A stretch of DNA of 64,000 bases from Paludibacter sp. (GTDB lineage: Bacteria; Bacteroidota; Bacteroidia; Bacteroidales; Paludibacteraceae). The position numbers and the translations under genes are program-made. The stretch is taken from NCBI GenBank assembly GCA_028710415.1, contig JAQTUE010000021.1:49555-113554 (forward strand), read 5' to 3'. Below the pieces are notes generated by a model, which saw only the letters and a list, made by a program, of their open reading frames with translations, did not search any database and had not been told where the DNA came from. Of the stretch, positions 49,489 to 57,005 are shown in pieces (position 1 is the stretch's first letter; each line of letters begins with the position of its first letter).

Positions 49489-50454
49489 TTAGATGCTACC
49501 TCCACCTTTACCAAATGCACCGATAGGCAATTCCCATTGATCAGTTATAATAGGCCCGGTATATTCAGTGGTCGCCAGCTTGACATATTTAAAATTGTCT
49601 TCTGAAAGAGAACTTTTACCCATTGTTGCCAACTCATTAACTGTAAATCTATTTTCGATCGTAAATTTCAGGTGCTCTTCGATATTAGAGATCATTTCTA
49701 CAACTTCAGGCTGGACTTCTTTCAATGTAGCCCAGTGGTCCTTCGAGTAAAAGATGCAGGACCGGCATGATAACCTAGGGAAACCTAAATAATAAGCAGG
49801 GTGAGGTAATATGCTGTATTTTTTCATCATTTCCCAGATCTGCCTTTCTGACCAATCGATAACCGGCCGCCAATGATGCACCAATTTTCTTTTTGAATTT
49901 GTCCGGTGCAACTCACTTTCATTATATTTGGCCCTGGCTGCACTTTCTTCCCGCCTTTCGCCGGTTATGAATAGAATTCTTTTATCCTGCAGCTCCGGAA
50001 TATTATTAAGCGCCCTGGAGGCGACATCGATTTTTAGATAGGCTGAACACCAACGTACATTTAAGTTTGCCGTTTTAGCCGGCCATTTTAACCTGGTTGA
50101 CAGGTGGCCACTTTCTGATGAAGGAAGTTTTCTTAATAATCCATTCCTTTCAATCCATACATCTTTTGTACGCTCATTCTGCCGGAATAACTCGCCATAA
50201 AAGCCGTATTCGCGCCATTGGAAAGATAATGCAAGGCCCAGGTGCTCTGCCAGCTTTTTGACATAACCTTCGGTTGCCGGCCAATCGAAAAAAGACATTC
50301 CTGTCTCACCCTTCCCGTCAATGGACTGGTGCCACATCTCAATCTGATCGGCCCTGGCTCCACTTTCAAGTAAAAACAGAATGAATGCCGTACTATCCTT
50401 GCCACCAGATGTTGACAGGATTATCTTGTCATAATATGATAATTCGCGGATCAT
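49489..50454 (-). CDS. PAPS-reductase/DndC-like sulfurtransferase family protein
   Basis: The 321-aa product opens with KIILSTSGGKDSTAFI, the PP-loop ATP-binding motif of the PAPS-reductase and ATP-pyrophosphatase family. Cysteines in VRWCSAYLK and LSCRSCIFYSK fit the iron-sulfur or zinc site seen in PAPS reductase or DndC proteins. Related phage genes are common. A DNA sulfur-modification role (Dnd-like) is possible but no dnd partners are nearby. It may instead activate a base or nucleotide. Confidence 0.8.
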   Translation of the reverse strand: MIRELSYYDKIILSTSGGKDSTAFILFLLESGARADQIEMWHQSIDGKGETGMSFFDWPATEGYVKKLAEHLGLALSFQWREYGFYGELFRQNERTKDVWIERNGLLRKLPSSESGHLSTRLKWPAKTANLNVRWCSAYLKIDVASRALNNIPELQDKRILFITGERREESAARAKYNESELHRTNSKRKLVHHWRPVIDWSERQIWEMMKKYSILPHPAYYLGFPRLSCRSCIFYSKDHWATLKEVQPEVVEMISNIEEHLKFTIENRFTVNELATMGKSSLSEDNFKYVKLATTEYTGPIITDQWELPIGAFGKGGGSI

Positions 50455-50515
50455 TATGGTTATTTTCCTTGCAAGTTAACACTAAGTTTTTTTTAAATTA
50501 AATGACATTACGTTA

Positions 50516-50842
50516 TTATTCAATCGCTTTTTTAAGCGCAGGTATTCCGAAAACCCGAATAGAATCTGCCAGATCAATCGGGACCGGCATTTTTGTTTTT
50601 TCGAATTGTTCAATAATATCCTGAAGTGCAAAATACATATCCTTAGCAGCCAGGATAAGTTTTACATTCCCCTCATTTTCCAGCTGCATGGCCGGTTTAT
50701 TATCATTTGAAACAAGCCTTGTCCTATCAAGGACCAAAGCAATTGTATTGCCTTTTTCATCGACAATATGTTTGTACCAGGATATATCAGGCGTTTTACT
50801 TACGACAGCGGCCCATTCCCCATTTGTGAATTTTGTTTCCAT
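50516..50842 (-). CDS. Hypothetical phage protein, 108 aa
   Basis: The product has NEGNVKLILAAKDMYFALQD, a pattern of small phage proteins whose role I do not know. The 61-base gap 50455-50515 is AT-rich and shows no clear control element. Confidence 0.55.
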   Translation of the reverse strand: METKFTNGEWAAVVSKTPDISWYKHIVDEKGNTIALVLDRTRLVSNDNKPAMQLENEGNVKLILAAKDMYFALQDIIEQFEKTKMPVPIDLADSIRVFGIPALKKAIE

Positions 50843-50881
50843 TACTTTGTATATTAGTGATATGTGTAATTTTCTGTATTT

Positions 50882-51664
50882 CTAGATTAAAAATTTCATC
50901 TTTTTGTCAGCAATCATTTTGATAGAATCGGGTTCCAGGAAGTCCTTTATTTTTTCATTCATTATGCAAATTGATTTTATCATATTGACAAAGAATTCAG
51001 CCACATTTTCCGTGTAGTCGATCTCTTTTATGCCTAGTAGTCTACCAGCCGGGGGAGATATGCAAGGAACTGCATGAAGCCACCGAAGGAAATATCCAGT
51101 TTCAAGAGCTTTATAGCATATTTCACTATCCTCATACATCCGCGCGTATTCAATTTTCACTTTACCGCTACGGTATTGATAATCTCTTCTTACAAATGGC
51201 ATGGCATAGATCTGAAAGCCAAACGATAAATTATGGGTGGCATCAATATCAATTGTTCCTTGGTGCCATCGATTATTAGGATTATTATCGTAGTCCATTC
51301 CGGTCCATTCCCGGTCCGGGTTCGGAGCAACGTTACCTTCCTGATCAAAAGCATAGGAACATTGAGTCTGAATCACATATTGAATGACTATTTTCTCAGA
51401 AATCATTTTCCGGCTCATATATAGCAAGCAAACATCTTTTACCTGTTCACATAAGTTATCACATGCCTTAGCAGTAAAGTAACCCTTCTTTTTTATCTGG
51501 TTACGGGAAAGATCCACGCCGGCATCATCGAATAACTTCGTAATATCTTCAGGTAAAGTGGTGGCAAACGTACCATCCTTATTGACATAAATGTCATATT
51601 TGAACTGTAATTTACCGCCCTCTTTATGATCAATTGTAATCTGTTCTGTTCTTACCTTTGCCAT
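50882..51664 (-). CDS. Hypothetical 260-aa protein
   Basis: A long soluble protein with DREWTGMDYDNNPNNRWHQG and SYAFDQEGNVAPNP. Mixed alpha and beta, no recognised motif. It lies in a row with two further unknown genes that precede the C5 methyltransferase on the map. Confidence 0.55.
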   Translation of the reverse strand: MAKVRTEQITIDHKEGGKLQFKYDIYVNKDGTFATTLPEDITKLFDDAGVDLSRNQIKKKGYFTAKACDNLCEQVKDVCLLYMSRKMISEKIVIQYVIQTQCSYAFDQEGNVAPNPDREWTGMDYDNNPNNRWHQGTIDIDATHNLSFGFQIYAMPFVRRDYQYRSGKVKIEYARMYEDSEICYKALETGYFLRWLHAVPCISPPAGRLLGIKEIDYTENVAEFFVNMIKSICIMNEKIKDFLEPDSIKMIADKKMKFLI

Positions 51665-51683
51665 GACGTATGAATATTAATCT

Positions 51684-52388
51684 TTAATTTTTATCGGTTT
51701 GCTTTTCTTTTGATTCCTCAACCATATCATCGACAATCTTTTTGATTTCATCCGGAATTTTATCGAAATCAGACCGTATCTCATCTATGGATCCGTTTTC
51801 CTTATACTTGTAAAACCAATGAAGAAAACCGTATTTAACGGGAAGCGGTGCACGAATGAAAGCGTTTACGATGTTGACTATGGAAAGTTTCAGAAAATCG
51901 TTCTGTTCCGGAAATAACGGGTATTTCTCATCGGCGTTCCCTTTATTTAATTCCTGAAATTCATCATCAATGGTTTTATTAAGATTGACCCAGTATTTTT
52001 CAAACACGCTTTTCGCGGTCTCATCGCCTTTCTTGGGCAATTTTTTCTCTGCTTCCTGCAGCAGCCTATCGTAGGCATAAGTGCAATGAGGATCAAAAAG
52101 ATGTTCGTACATGAATAATATCCGGGCAAAACTATCCAGGGTAAAAGCTTCTGTCTCACGACCCCGTTCATAGGTTTTCTTATATCCATTTTTAAAAGAT
52201 CCGTCTATCAACATGTGAAAGGATATCTGTATGAATTCCTTGCTTAATTCCGGCTTTTTTCGCTCATATATTAATCCCTTATCTCTTAAAGCTTCCAATA
52301 GGTTTTGGAATAATTTCTTATTATACCCTTCCCGGCCCACGGCCTCTGTCCATATAGTATGAAATTGATGTTCAGTTAGCTTTCTCAT
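51684..52388 (-). CDS. Hypothetical 234-aa protein
   Basis: Mostly helical, starting KLTEHQFHTIWTEAVGREGY, with a Lys/Glu-rich end. No domain recognised. It is two bases from the 52391-52882 gene and likely cotranslated. Confidence 0.55.
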   Translation of the reverse strand: MRKLTEHQFHTIWTEAVGREGYNKKLFQNLLEALRDKGLIYERKKPELSKEFIQISFHMLIDGSFKNGYKKTYERGRETEAFTLDSFARILFMYEHLFDPHCTYAYDRLLQEAEKKLPKKGDETAKSVFEKYWVNLNKTIDDEFQELNKGNADEKYPLFPEQNDFLKLSIVNIVNAFIRAPLPVKYGFLHWFYKYKENGSIDEIRSDFDKIPDEIKKIVDDMVEESKEKQTDKN

Positions 52389-52390
52389 GA

Positions 52391-52882
52391 TTATGAATAT
52401 TTTAATTCATCTTTTCTTAATTTATCTGCATAGAATTTGAATGCTTTTTCAATAATTTCTTTATCACTGGGATCAATAATACCAGATTGAATATATCCAT
52501 CGATAGTACCCTCACTATCCCCGCCATTATCGCACCAGGACCGCAAATAGGTGGCCACAAATTTCCTTGCCTCTTTTATAGTCATCAGGACCTTGGGCGC
52601 AGTCTCTCTGATTGCCCGTAATAAGATATTCCTATGCATCGGAATAGCCTCTGCCGAATTCATTTCCTTAAACCAATAACCCTGATATATCAAAGGATTG
52701 TCAATCACTTCCTTTGGTTTCTGTTTGATTATTTCGGGAAAATCATTTAAATCTAAATGTTGTGCCAAAAAATATGATGTAACCTCAGCTGAAAGATGTT
52801 CGTTCCCATGGCTATTTTGAATCTTGTAAAACTTAAATAGTAGTTTCTTGTAGATTTCGTGCCTTTCTTCAATTGTTCTCAT
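52391..52882 (-). CDS. Hypothetical 163-aa protein
   Basis: The helical product has RSWCDNGGDSEGTIDGYIQS and a Lys-rich tail. It may be a small DNA or protein binder. Ten bases separate it from the C5 methyltransferase stop. Confidence 0.55.
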   Translation of the reverse strand: MRTIEERHEIYKKLLFKFYKIQNSHGNEHLSAEVTSYFLAQHLDLNDFPEIIKQKPKEVIDNPLIYQGYWFKEMNSAEAIPMHRNILLRAIRETAPKVLMTIKEARKFVATYLRSWCDNGGDSEGTIDGYIQSGIIDPSDKEIIEKAFKFYADKLRKDELKYS

Positions 52883-52892
52883 AATGCATATT

Positions 52893-54572
52893 TTATATCG
52901 CCATTTTTCTTGCCATCAGGATCCCGCGTAATTCATCCACTACCGGGCTTATTATCTTCTTCGCCCACTCCGGAGGGACAGCGTTTCCAATGAGCCAGGT
53001 TTGTTCCTTCTTGGTTAACTTCAGTTGCGGATGAGTGAAATACTTTTTTGGAAATGTGGATATAGCGGCCAGCTCTTCCGGATCCAGGAAACGCATTTTA
53101 ATATCAAAGTCTACCAATCCTTTCTGGAACGCGGTGATCAATGCCTTTTTATTGGTGCCAGTTAAAATGGATCCCAGAGGTGATTCAACATCCTGATTCT
53201 GACTTTCCGGATTATTCGAGCTGTTGAAATATGCAGTTATAAACTGGTTTTTTTCTTGTGTAGTCAAGGCTCCTAATGGATCATCTACACTATAATTATT
53301 AGCTTCCGGTGTACCATTACTATTATACTGCTTTGATATGAAATTAGCAGTGATAATAGAATTATGATCAATCGTGGTTATAGATGGAAGAGGCCCATCA
53401 AGTGATTCAGCATTATGCCCATCACCGGAAAAATGCTTTGATATGAATTTGGCTGATACCAGGTGCTTTGAGTTATCACATCTTATCGTATTGGCCGGAC
53501 CATCAAGTGAATGAGCCGTATCGTCCCGGCTATAATAGTCGGCCAGGAATTGCTTTTCAATTGTGATCAAATGTTTTGTTTGCCAGGTAAGCTGAGGTGA
53601 AAGCGGATCCTCCACCTTATCATAAATATCGGCCCGGCAATAGTCCTGGATAAACTGCATTTTTTCAAGTGTGACCAGCATATGCCGGTCCTTGGTTGAA
53701 ATGGTATTCAAAGGATCATTAATTGACTGTGATGTATTGCCATTGCTGTAATAATGTACAATGAATTGCTTGCTGAATTCCTGCAGGGCCGAATACAATT
53801 CCGGGGCAAACCTTTTTATGCCTCCGGCAATACGTCGCTGCGTATTTGTACAAATCGGGTGCCTCTTATTCTTTTGCAAGTTCGGATTGAATTTACGGCC
53901 AAATATGCTGTTCCCTTCATTTTTTAGATCGATATAATCTTTACAGGCAACCCATTTTTTAAACCCACCGGTGCCATTTTTTGAGTGAGTTTGTTCAGGC
54001 CAATTCACCTGCATGCCAAGTTCCTTACGGGTAAAAAAGGCAAAGTACCGGATGCGCCGGGTAGGTATGCCATCGTTTGCGGCATTGCGTATGCTTTCGT
54101 GGTAATCATATCCCAAGGCACAGATAGCGTTTTTCCACCTTTCGAATTCCTCGCCAATTCTCTTTTTGTCAGGTTTGCCTTTTTTGTCCAAAGGTGCCCA
54201 TTTCTTGAATTCTGGTACATTCTCAATACCTATAATCAATGGATACATGTATTTCAGATATCTCACAAGTTCCCAACCCAACATGTAACTACCGATATTT
54301 TTTTCACCACCACCCTTGGCATTAGAATGCTGACTGCACTCGATCGACGCCCAAACAAAGTCAACCGGTTCCATTTCATGTTCATCCTGTTTGTAGATAT
54401 CGGACCAGAAATGTTTGACGCCCTTATGATTGAATATATTGGTCCGGATGGCAATCTTGTTATGATTCAGGACCCATTTAACTTTCATTCCGGATGTTTT
54501 CGCCATGGCCTCGGTAACACCACCACCGCCAGCCAGGAAGTCCCCTGATGTTATTTCTAATTCTGGAATCAT
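52893..54572 (-). CDS. C5-cytosine DNA methyltransferase with six tandem repeats
   Basis: The 559-aa product has C5-methyltransferase motifs: GDFLAGGGGVTEAMAK (motif I), WASIECSQHSNAKGGG with the catalytic Cys (motif IV), IGIENVPEF (motif VI), GIPTRRIRYFAFF (motif VIII) and IGNAVPPEWAKKI (motif X). The Cys sits in an EC-S-Q-H context instead of PCQ, as in a phage subfamily. Between motifs VIII and X, at about residues 268-481, lie six diverged ~35-residue repeats of the form (K/N)FIxxxYSxxGxxxxSLDxPLxTIT. They occupy the place of the target-recognition domain. Confidence 0.85.
   Translation of the reverse strand: MIPELEITSGDFLAGGGGVTEAMAKTSGMKVKWVLNHNKIAIRTNIFNHKGVKHFWSDIYKQDEHEMEPVDFVWASIECSQHSNAKGGGEKNIGSYMLGWELVRYLKYMYPLIIGIENVPEFKKWAPLDKKGKPDKKRIGEEFERWKNAICALGYDYHESIRNAANDGIPTRRIRYFAFFTRKELGMQVNWPEQTHSKNGTGGFKKWVACKDYIDLKNEGNSIFGRKFNPNLQKNKRHPICTNTQRRIAGGIKRFAPELYSALQEFSKQFIVHYYSNGNTSQSINDPLNTISTKDRHMLVTLEKMQFIQDYCRADIYDKVEDPLSPQLTWQTKHLITIEKQFLADYYSRDDTAHSLDGPANTIRCDNSKHLVSAKFISKHFSGDGHNAESLDGPLPSITTIDHNSIITANFISKQYNSNGTPEANNYSVDDPLGALTTQEKNQFITAYFNSSNNPESQNQDVESPLGSILTGTNKKALITAFQKGLVDFDIKMRFLDPEELAAISTFPKKYFTHPQLKLTKKEQTWLIGNAVPPEWAKKIISPVVDELRGILMARKMAI
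53130..53770 (-). repeat. Six diverged ~105-bp repeats in the C5-methyltransferase gene
   Basis: Visible at protein level. Each repeat contains a (Q/K)FI... start, an S(L/I/V)(D/N/E)xP turn and ends in (L/I)(V/I)(T/S). Repeats begin near KQFIVHYYSNGN, MQFIQDYCRADI, KQFLADYYSRDD, KFISKHFSGDGH, NFISKQYNSNGT and YFNSSNNPESQN. DNA identity is low, so duplication is old. Confidence 0.75.
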
Positions 54573-54781
54573 TTATTTTTATGTTTGAATAGAGAGAATC
54601 CGAAACGCACTTTGAATAGAGAGAATCCGAAACGCACATTACCTTCATAAACAGCAATCCTGGAAAACCATATAGATCCAATAAATAATGGAATCAAATT
54701 ATATGGGAAATATTTTGAGGCTAAATATATGCCAATGCCTATTAACAAAAGGCATATTGAAATTTTGATAATTATCCTCAT
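54569..54781 (-). CDS. Small membrane protein with in-frame duplicated tail
   Basis: The 70-aa product has two hydrophobic segments (IKISICLLLIGIGIYLAS and LIPLFIGSIW) and ends in a duplicated VRFGFSLFK unit produced by an exact 27-bp tandem repeat. It overlaps the C5-methyltransferase start by ATGA and the upstream gene by four bases. Confidence 0.6.
   Translation of the reverse strand: MRIIIKISICLLLIGIGIYLASKYFPYNLIPLFIGSIWFSRIAVYEGNVRFGFSLFKVRFGFSLFKHKNK
54584..54637 (-). repeat. Exact 27-bp tandem duplication
   Basis: Bases 54584-54610 and 54611-54637 are identical. The repeat is in frame and adds nine residues (VRFGFSLFK) to the small membrane protein. Perfect identity suggests a recent slippage event. 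Confidence 0.95.
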
Positions 54782-55602
54782 TGCTCATGCTCCTTATTAG
54801 AAAAACTAAAAGAATAGATTAATTTTGGATTGTATTCAGCATGTAAGCTAAGAATCTGCTTTTTTAGAAGTTCTATTTTCCTATTGTCATAGCCTTTTAT
54901 ATTCCAACGAATCCATCCTTTTTCAGTATTCCAAACACAGGGCAATGCTGAATGAAGGCCCATTTTAGTCAGAGATATATGATCTCCAAATCCGCTATTT
55001 GGAGTAACTTTCATGATAAGCCAATCATAAATCTGATTTTCGTCCCCCTCTTTTATTCGCCGGCAGATCTCGTCGAATGCATCAAAAATGATATTAAGCC
55101 ATGGATTCAATTTTTTACAGAAAGGAATACTCTCAGTCTCAATGTTGGGTCGGTCATAACCCCGGTAGGCATGGTAAACATATTCATATTCATCATCCGT
55201 ATATGTCAGAAGATCCGTATACCATTCTTTCATTTTCTTCAATTCATCACCTTTATATCCATACTCTTGCAGTCCCTCATCAATAAGTTTCTGAATTTCC
55301 GATGCAGTTGCTTCACCATCATAACTTCCCGGGACCTGTGAACTTAATATGCGAAGTTTTTCTAGCCAGTACCCATCAGAAACATATCCATCTATGCTGG
55401 GCACAAATGGCCGACAAAAAACCCAGTTTCCAAAATCGCCGGTTATAGTTAAGACTCTATCCGTGTTGATGAATTGAATGTAATTTGTCATGGAATCAGG
55501 TATTTTGAAATGGTCTACCTGTATTTCTTTGTCCTCATGCTTATATACATCGACCGTGTGTACATGCTTACTGAAATCAATCCCTGTTCTTTTGCCTTTC
55601 AT
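54778..55602 (-). CDS. Hypothetical phage protein, 274 aa
   Basis: A soluble protein with RVLTITGDFGNWVFCRPFVP, a stretch I associate with an unnamed phage family. It includes a repeated aromatic and acidic middle and ends in SFSFSNKEHEQ. It sits two bases from the S24-like gene. Confidence 0.6.
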   Translation of the reverse strand: MKGKRTGIDFSKHVHTVDVYKHEDKEIQVDHFKIPDSMTNYIQFINTDRVLTITGDFGNWVFCRPFVPSIDGYVSDGYWLEKLRILSSQVPGSYDGEATASEIQKLIDEGLQEYGYKGDELKKMKEWYTDLLTYTDDEYEYVYHAYRGYDRPNIETESIPFCKKLNPWLNIIFDAFDEICRRIKEGDENQIYDWLIMKVTPNSGFGDHISLTKMGLHSALPCVWNTEKGWIRWNIKGYDNRKIELLKKQILSLHAEYNPKLIYSFSFSNKEHEQ

Positions 55603-55604
55603 AA

Positions 55605-55901
55605 TTATTTCTCCTTTAAGATTACAACCACTTTCCCATAAACCTGCTTTGTCCAGCCATTGATACCGCCTTTATTATTACCGATCTGGCAACCGCGCTC
55701 TGCATTTTTCGCCTTTACCAGGTGAGTATAATACCGGCCATAGACCTTGCAAAATACAATATCCCCGACGTTAACTTCTTTCCAGGTAGCCGGGGCAAGC
55801 CTATACGGTTGTCCTGACTTGATCAGCGGGGCCATTGAATTACCTCTCTCATGGGTAGTGATTGTCGCGCCGTTCTCCAAATGTGATACTCTCCAGTTCA
55901 T
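55605..55901 (-). CDS. S24/S26-like peptidase-fold protein
   Basis: The 98-aa product has GNSMAPLIKSGQPYRLAPAT, the S24/LexA-type start with the nucleophile Ser, then VGDIVFCKVYGRYYTHLVKA and QIGNNKGGINGW. The usual Lys general base is not evident at the expected place (His in the THLVKA block), so self-cleavage is uncertain. Proteins of this kind are common in phages. Confidence 0.7.
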   Translation of the reverse strand: MNWRVSHLENGATITTHERGNSMAPLIKSGQPYRLAPATWKEVNVGDIVFCKVYGRYYTHLVKAKNAERGCQIGNNKGGINGWTKQVYGKVVVILKEK

Positions 55902-56092
55902 TCCGCTCCCTCCCGTTTACAATGTTGATTACAAGCAGTAGAAATCCATTGAATTGGTGTTGATTTCGGAAAATACTTTTTACTGGCAACCTTTATACGC
56001 TGCAATGTTTTTGCACTAAGAGTTAATGGGTATTTTCCCATTTGGTTGTTAATAACCATAATATCATCGGACATCATTAATTTATTTTTCAT
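55898..56092 (-). CDS. Small hypothetical protein
   Basis: The 64-aa product is basic with a Cys-His pair near the end (STACNQHCKREG). It overlaps the S24-like start and the upstream gene by four bases. Confidence 0.5.
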   Translation of the reverse strand: MKNKLMMSDDIMVINNQMGKYPLTLSAKTLQRIKVASKKYFPKSTPIQWISTACNQHCKREGAE

Positions 56093-56382
56093 GATCGCCC
56101 CTCCGCTTTTGCCATTATCGCGTTTATTTCCTGCAATTTATCGGACCAAAGATTCCCCCGAAAACGGTTAACCATGAATCTCAGCGCTTCCAATAATTCC
56201 GGCGCCGCATCCCGCAAAGCTTCCTGTTCCCGGTATCTTTCACGAAGTTCATTTTCTGTTTTTGCAGCATCATTAAAGGCATCCTGTTTATTTGGATCGC
56301 CCGAAGGTATACTGCTAACGGCATCCCACATTTCGCGGATCTGCCTTTCCATGTTTTCACTCGATATTCTTTCCATTTCCAT
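56089..56382 (-). CDS. Hypothetical helical phage protein, 97 aa
   Basis: Helical, with RYREQEALRDAAPELLEALR, a pattern common in small phage proteins. The next coding frame starts three bases upstream of its start codon. No named family. Confidence 0.55.
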   Translation of the reverse strand: MEMERISSENMERQIREMWDAVSSIPSGDPNKQDAFNDAAKTENELRERYREQEALRDAAPELLEALRFMVNRFRGNLWSDKLQEINAIMAKAEGRS

Positions 56383-56384
56383 TA

Positions 56385-56555
56385 TTATTTTTTAAATGAA
56401 TGCCAATTAAGACTATAAAAATCATATAGTTCATTCGTACTTCTACTAGCCCATCCATCTTTCTGCCATAAACATAACTTTTGACTATATTTCCATTCGT
56501 CCTCAGTTATCAGCCAAATGATAAATTGTTCAATATCTTCAGGTATTTTTCCCAT
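56385..56555 (-). CDS. Small Trp-rich protein (56 aa)
   Basis: From ATG 56555-56553 to TAA at 56385, the product contains LWQKDGWASRSTNELYDFYS and ends SLNWHSFKK. Five Trp in 56 residues is unusual. It lies between two small phage genes and fits the leftward run. Confidence 0.5.
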   Translation of the reverse strand: MGKIPEDIEQFIIWLITEDEWKYSQKLCLWQKDGWASRSTNELYDFYSLNWHSFKK

Positions 56556-56590
56556 TATGATCGTTTTACGAGATTAGGCTCAGAAATGTT

Positions 56591-56965
56591 TCAAAATAAT
56601 TCATCATTTGCAGGCAATATTGGGCCTTTCGTCAATTTAACAAAATTGGTCGGATTGGATAGTTTATAATCTTTCTCAATGGGGACATTAATATCTTCCC
56701 GGTGACCCCGGTAGCCTTTAATATACGGTTTTGACCTGGCTTCGAAAGATATATTGTCACCGATTTCAAGATTCAATTTCGAGATCTGTTTTCTAACTAT
56801 TAGCCACAAATGATCACAAACCGGGTTTCCTTGTATGTCTTTGACATTTATCAGACATACTGTATCCAACGGCATGCCTCGGTAGGCAGATTTCTTTCCA
56901 AACCTGTCTACTTCGGCAAATACTTTAATTCTTCTACCACTGATATTTTTTAGTCCCTCTCTCAT
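56591..56965 (-). CDS. Putative OB-fold-like protein
   Basis: The 124-aa product has KVFAEVDRFGKKSAYRGMPL, then LEIGDNISFEARSKPYIKGY and RGHREDINVPIEKDYKLS. I recognise this arrangement from phage proteins with an OB-like fold. Nucleic-acid binding is likely but unproven. Confidence 0.55.
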   Translation of the reverse strand: MREGLKNISGRRIKVFAEVDRFGKKSAYRGMPLDTVCLINVKDIQGNPVCDHLWLIVRKQISKLNLEIGDNISFEARSKPYIKGYRGHREDINVPIEKDYKLSNPTNFVKLTKGPILPANDELF

Positions 56966-57005
56966 ATGCTATTTATGAGAATCCGGTGTGAAACCCATTT
57001 AGCGA

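Noticed and set aside
49489..50454. Complete Dnd phosphorothioation system
   Set aside because: Only a DndC/PAPS-reductase-like gene was seen; DndA, B, D and E are not recognisable nearby.
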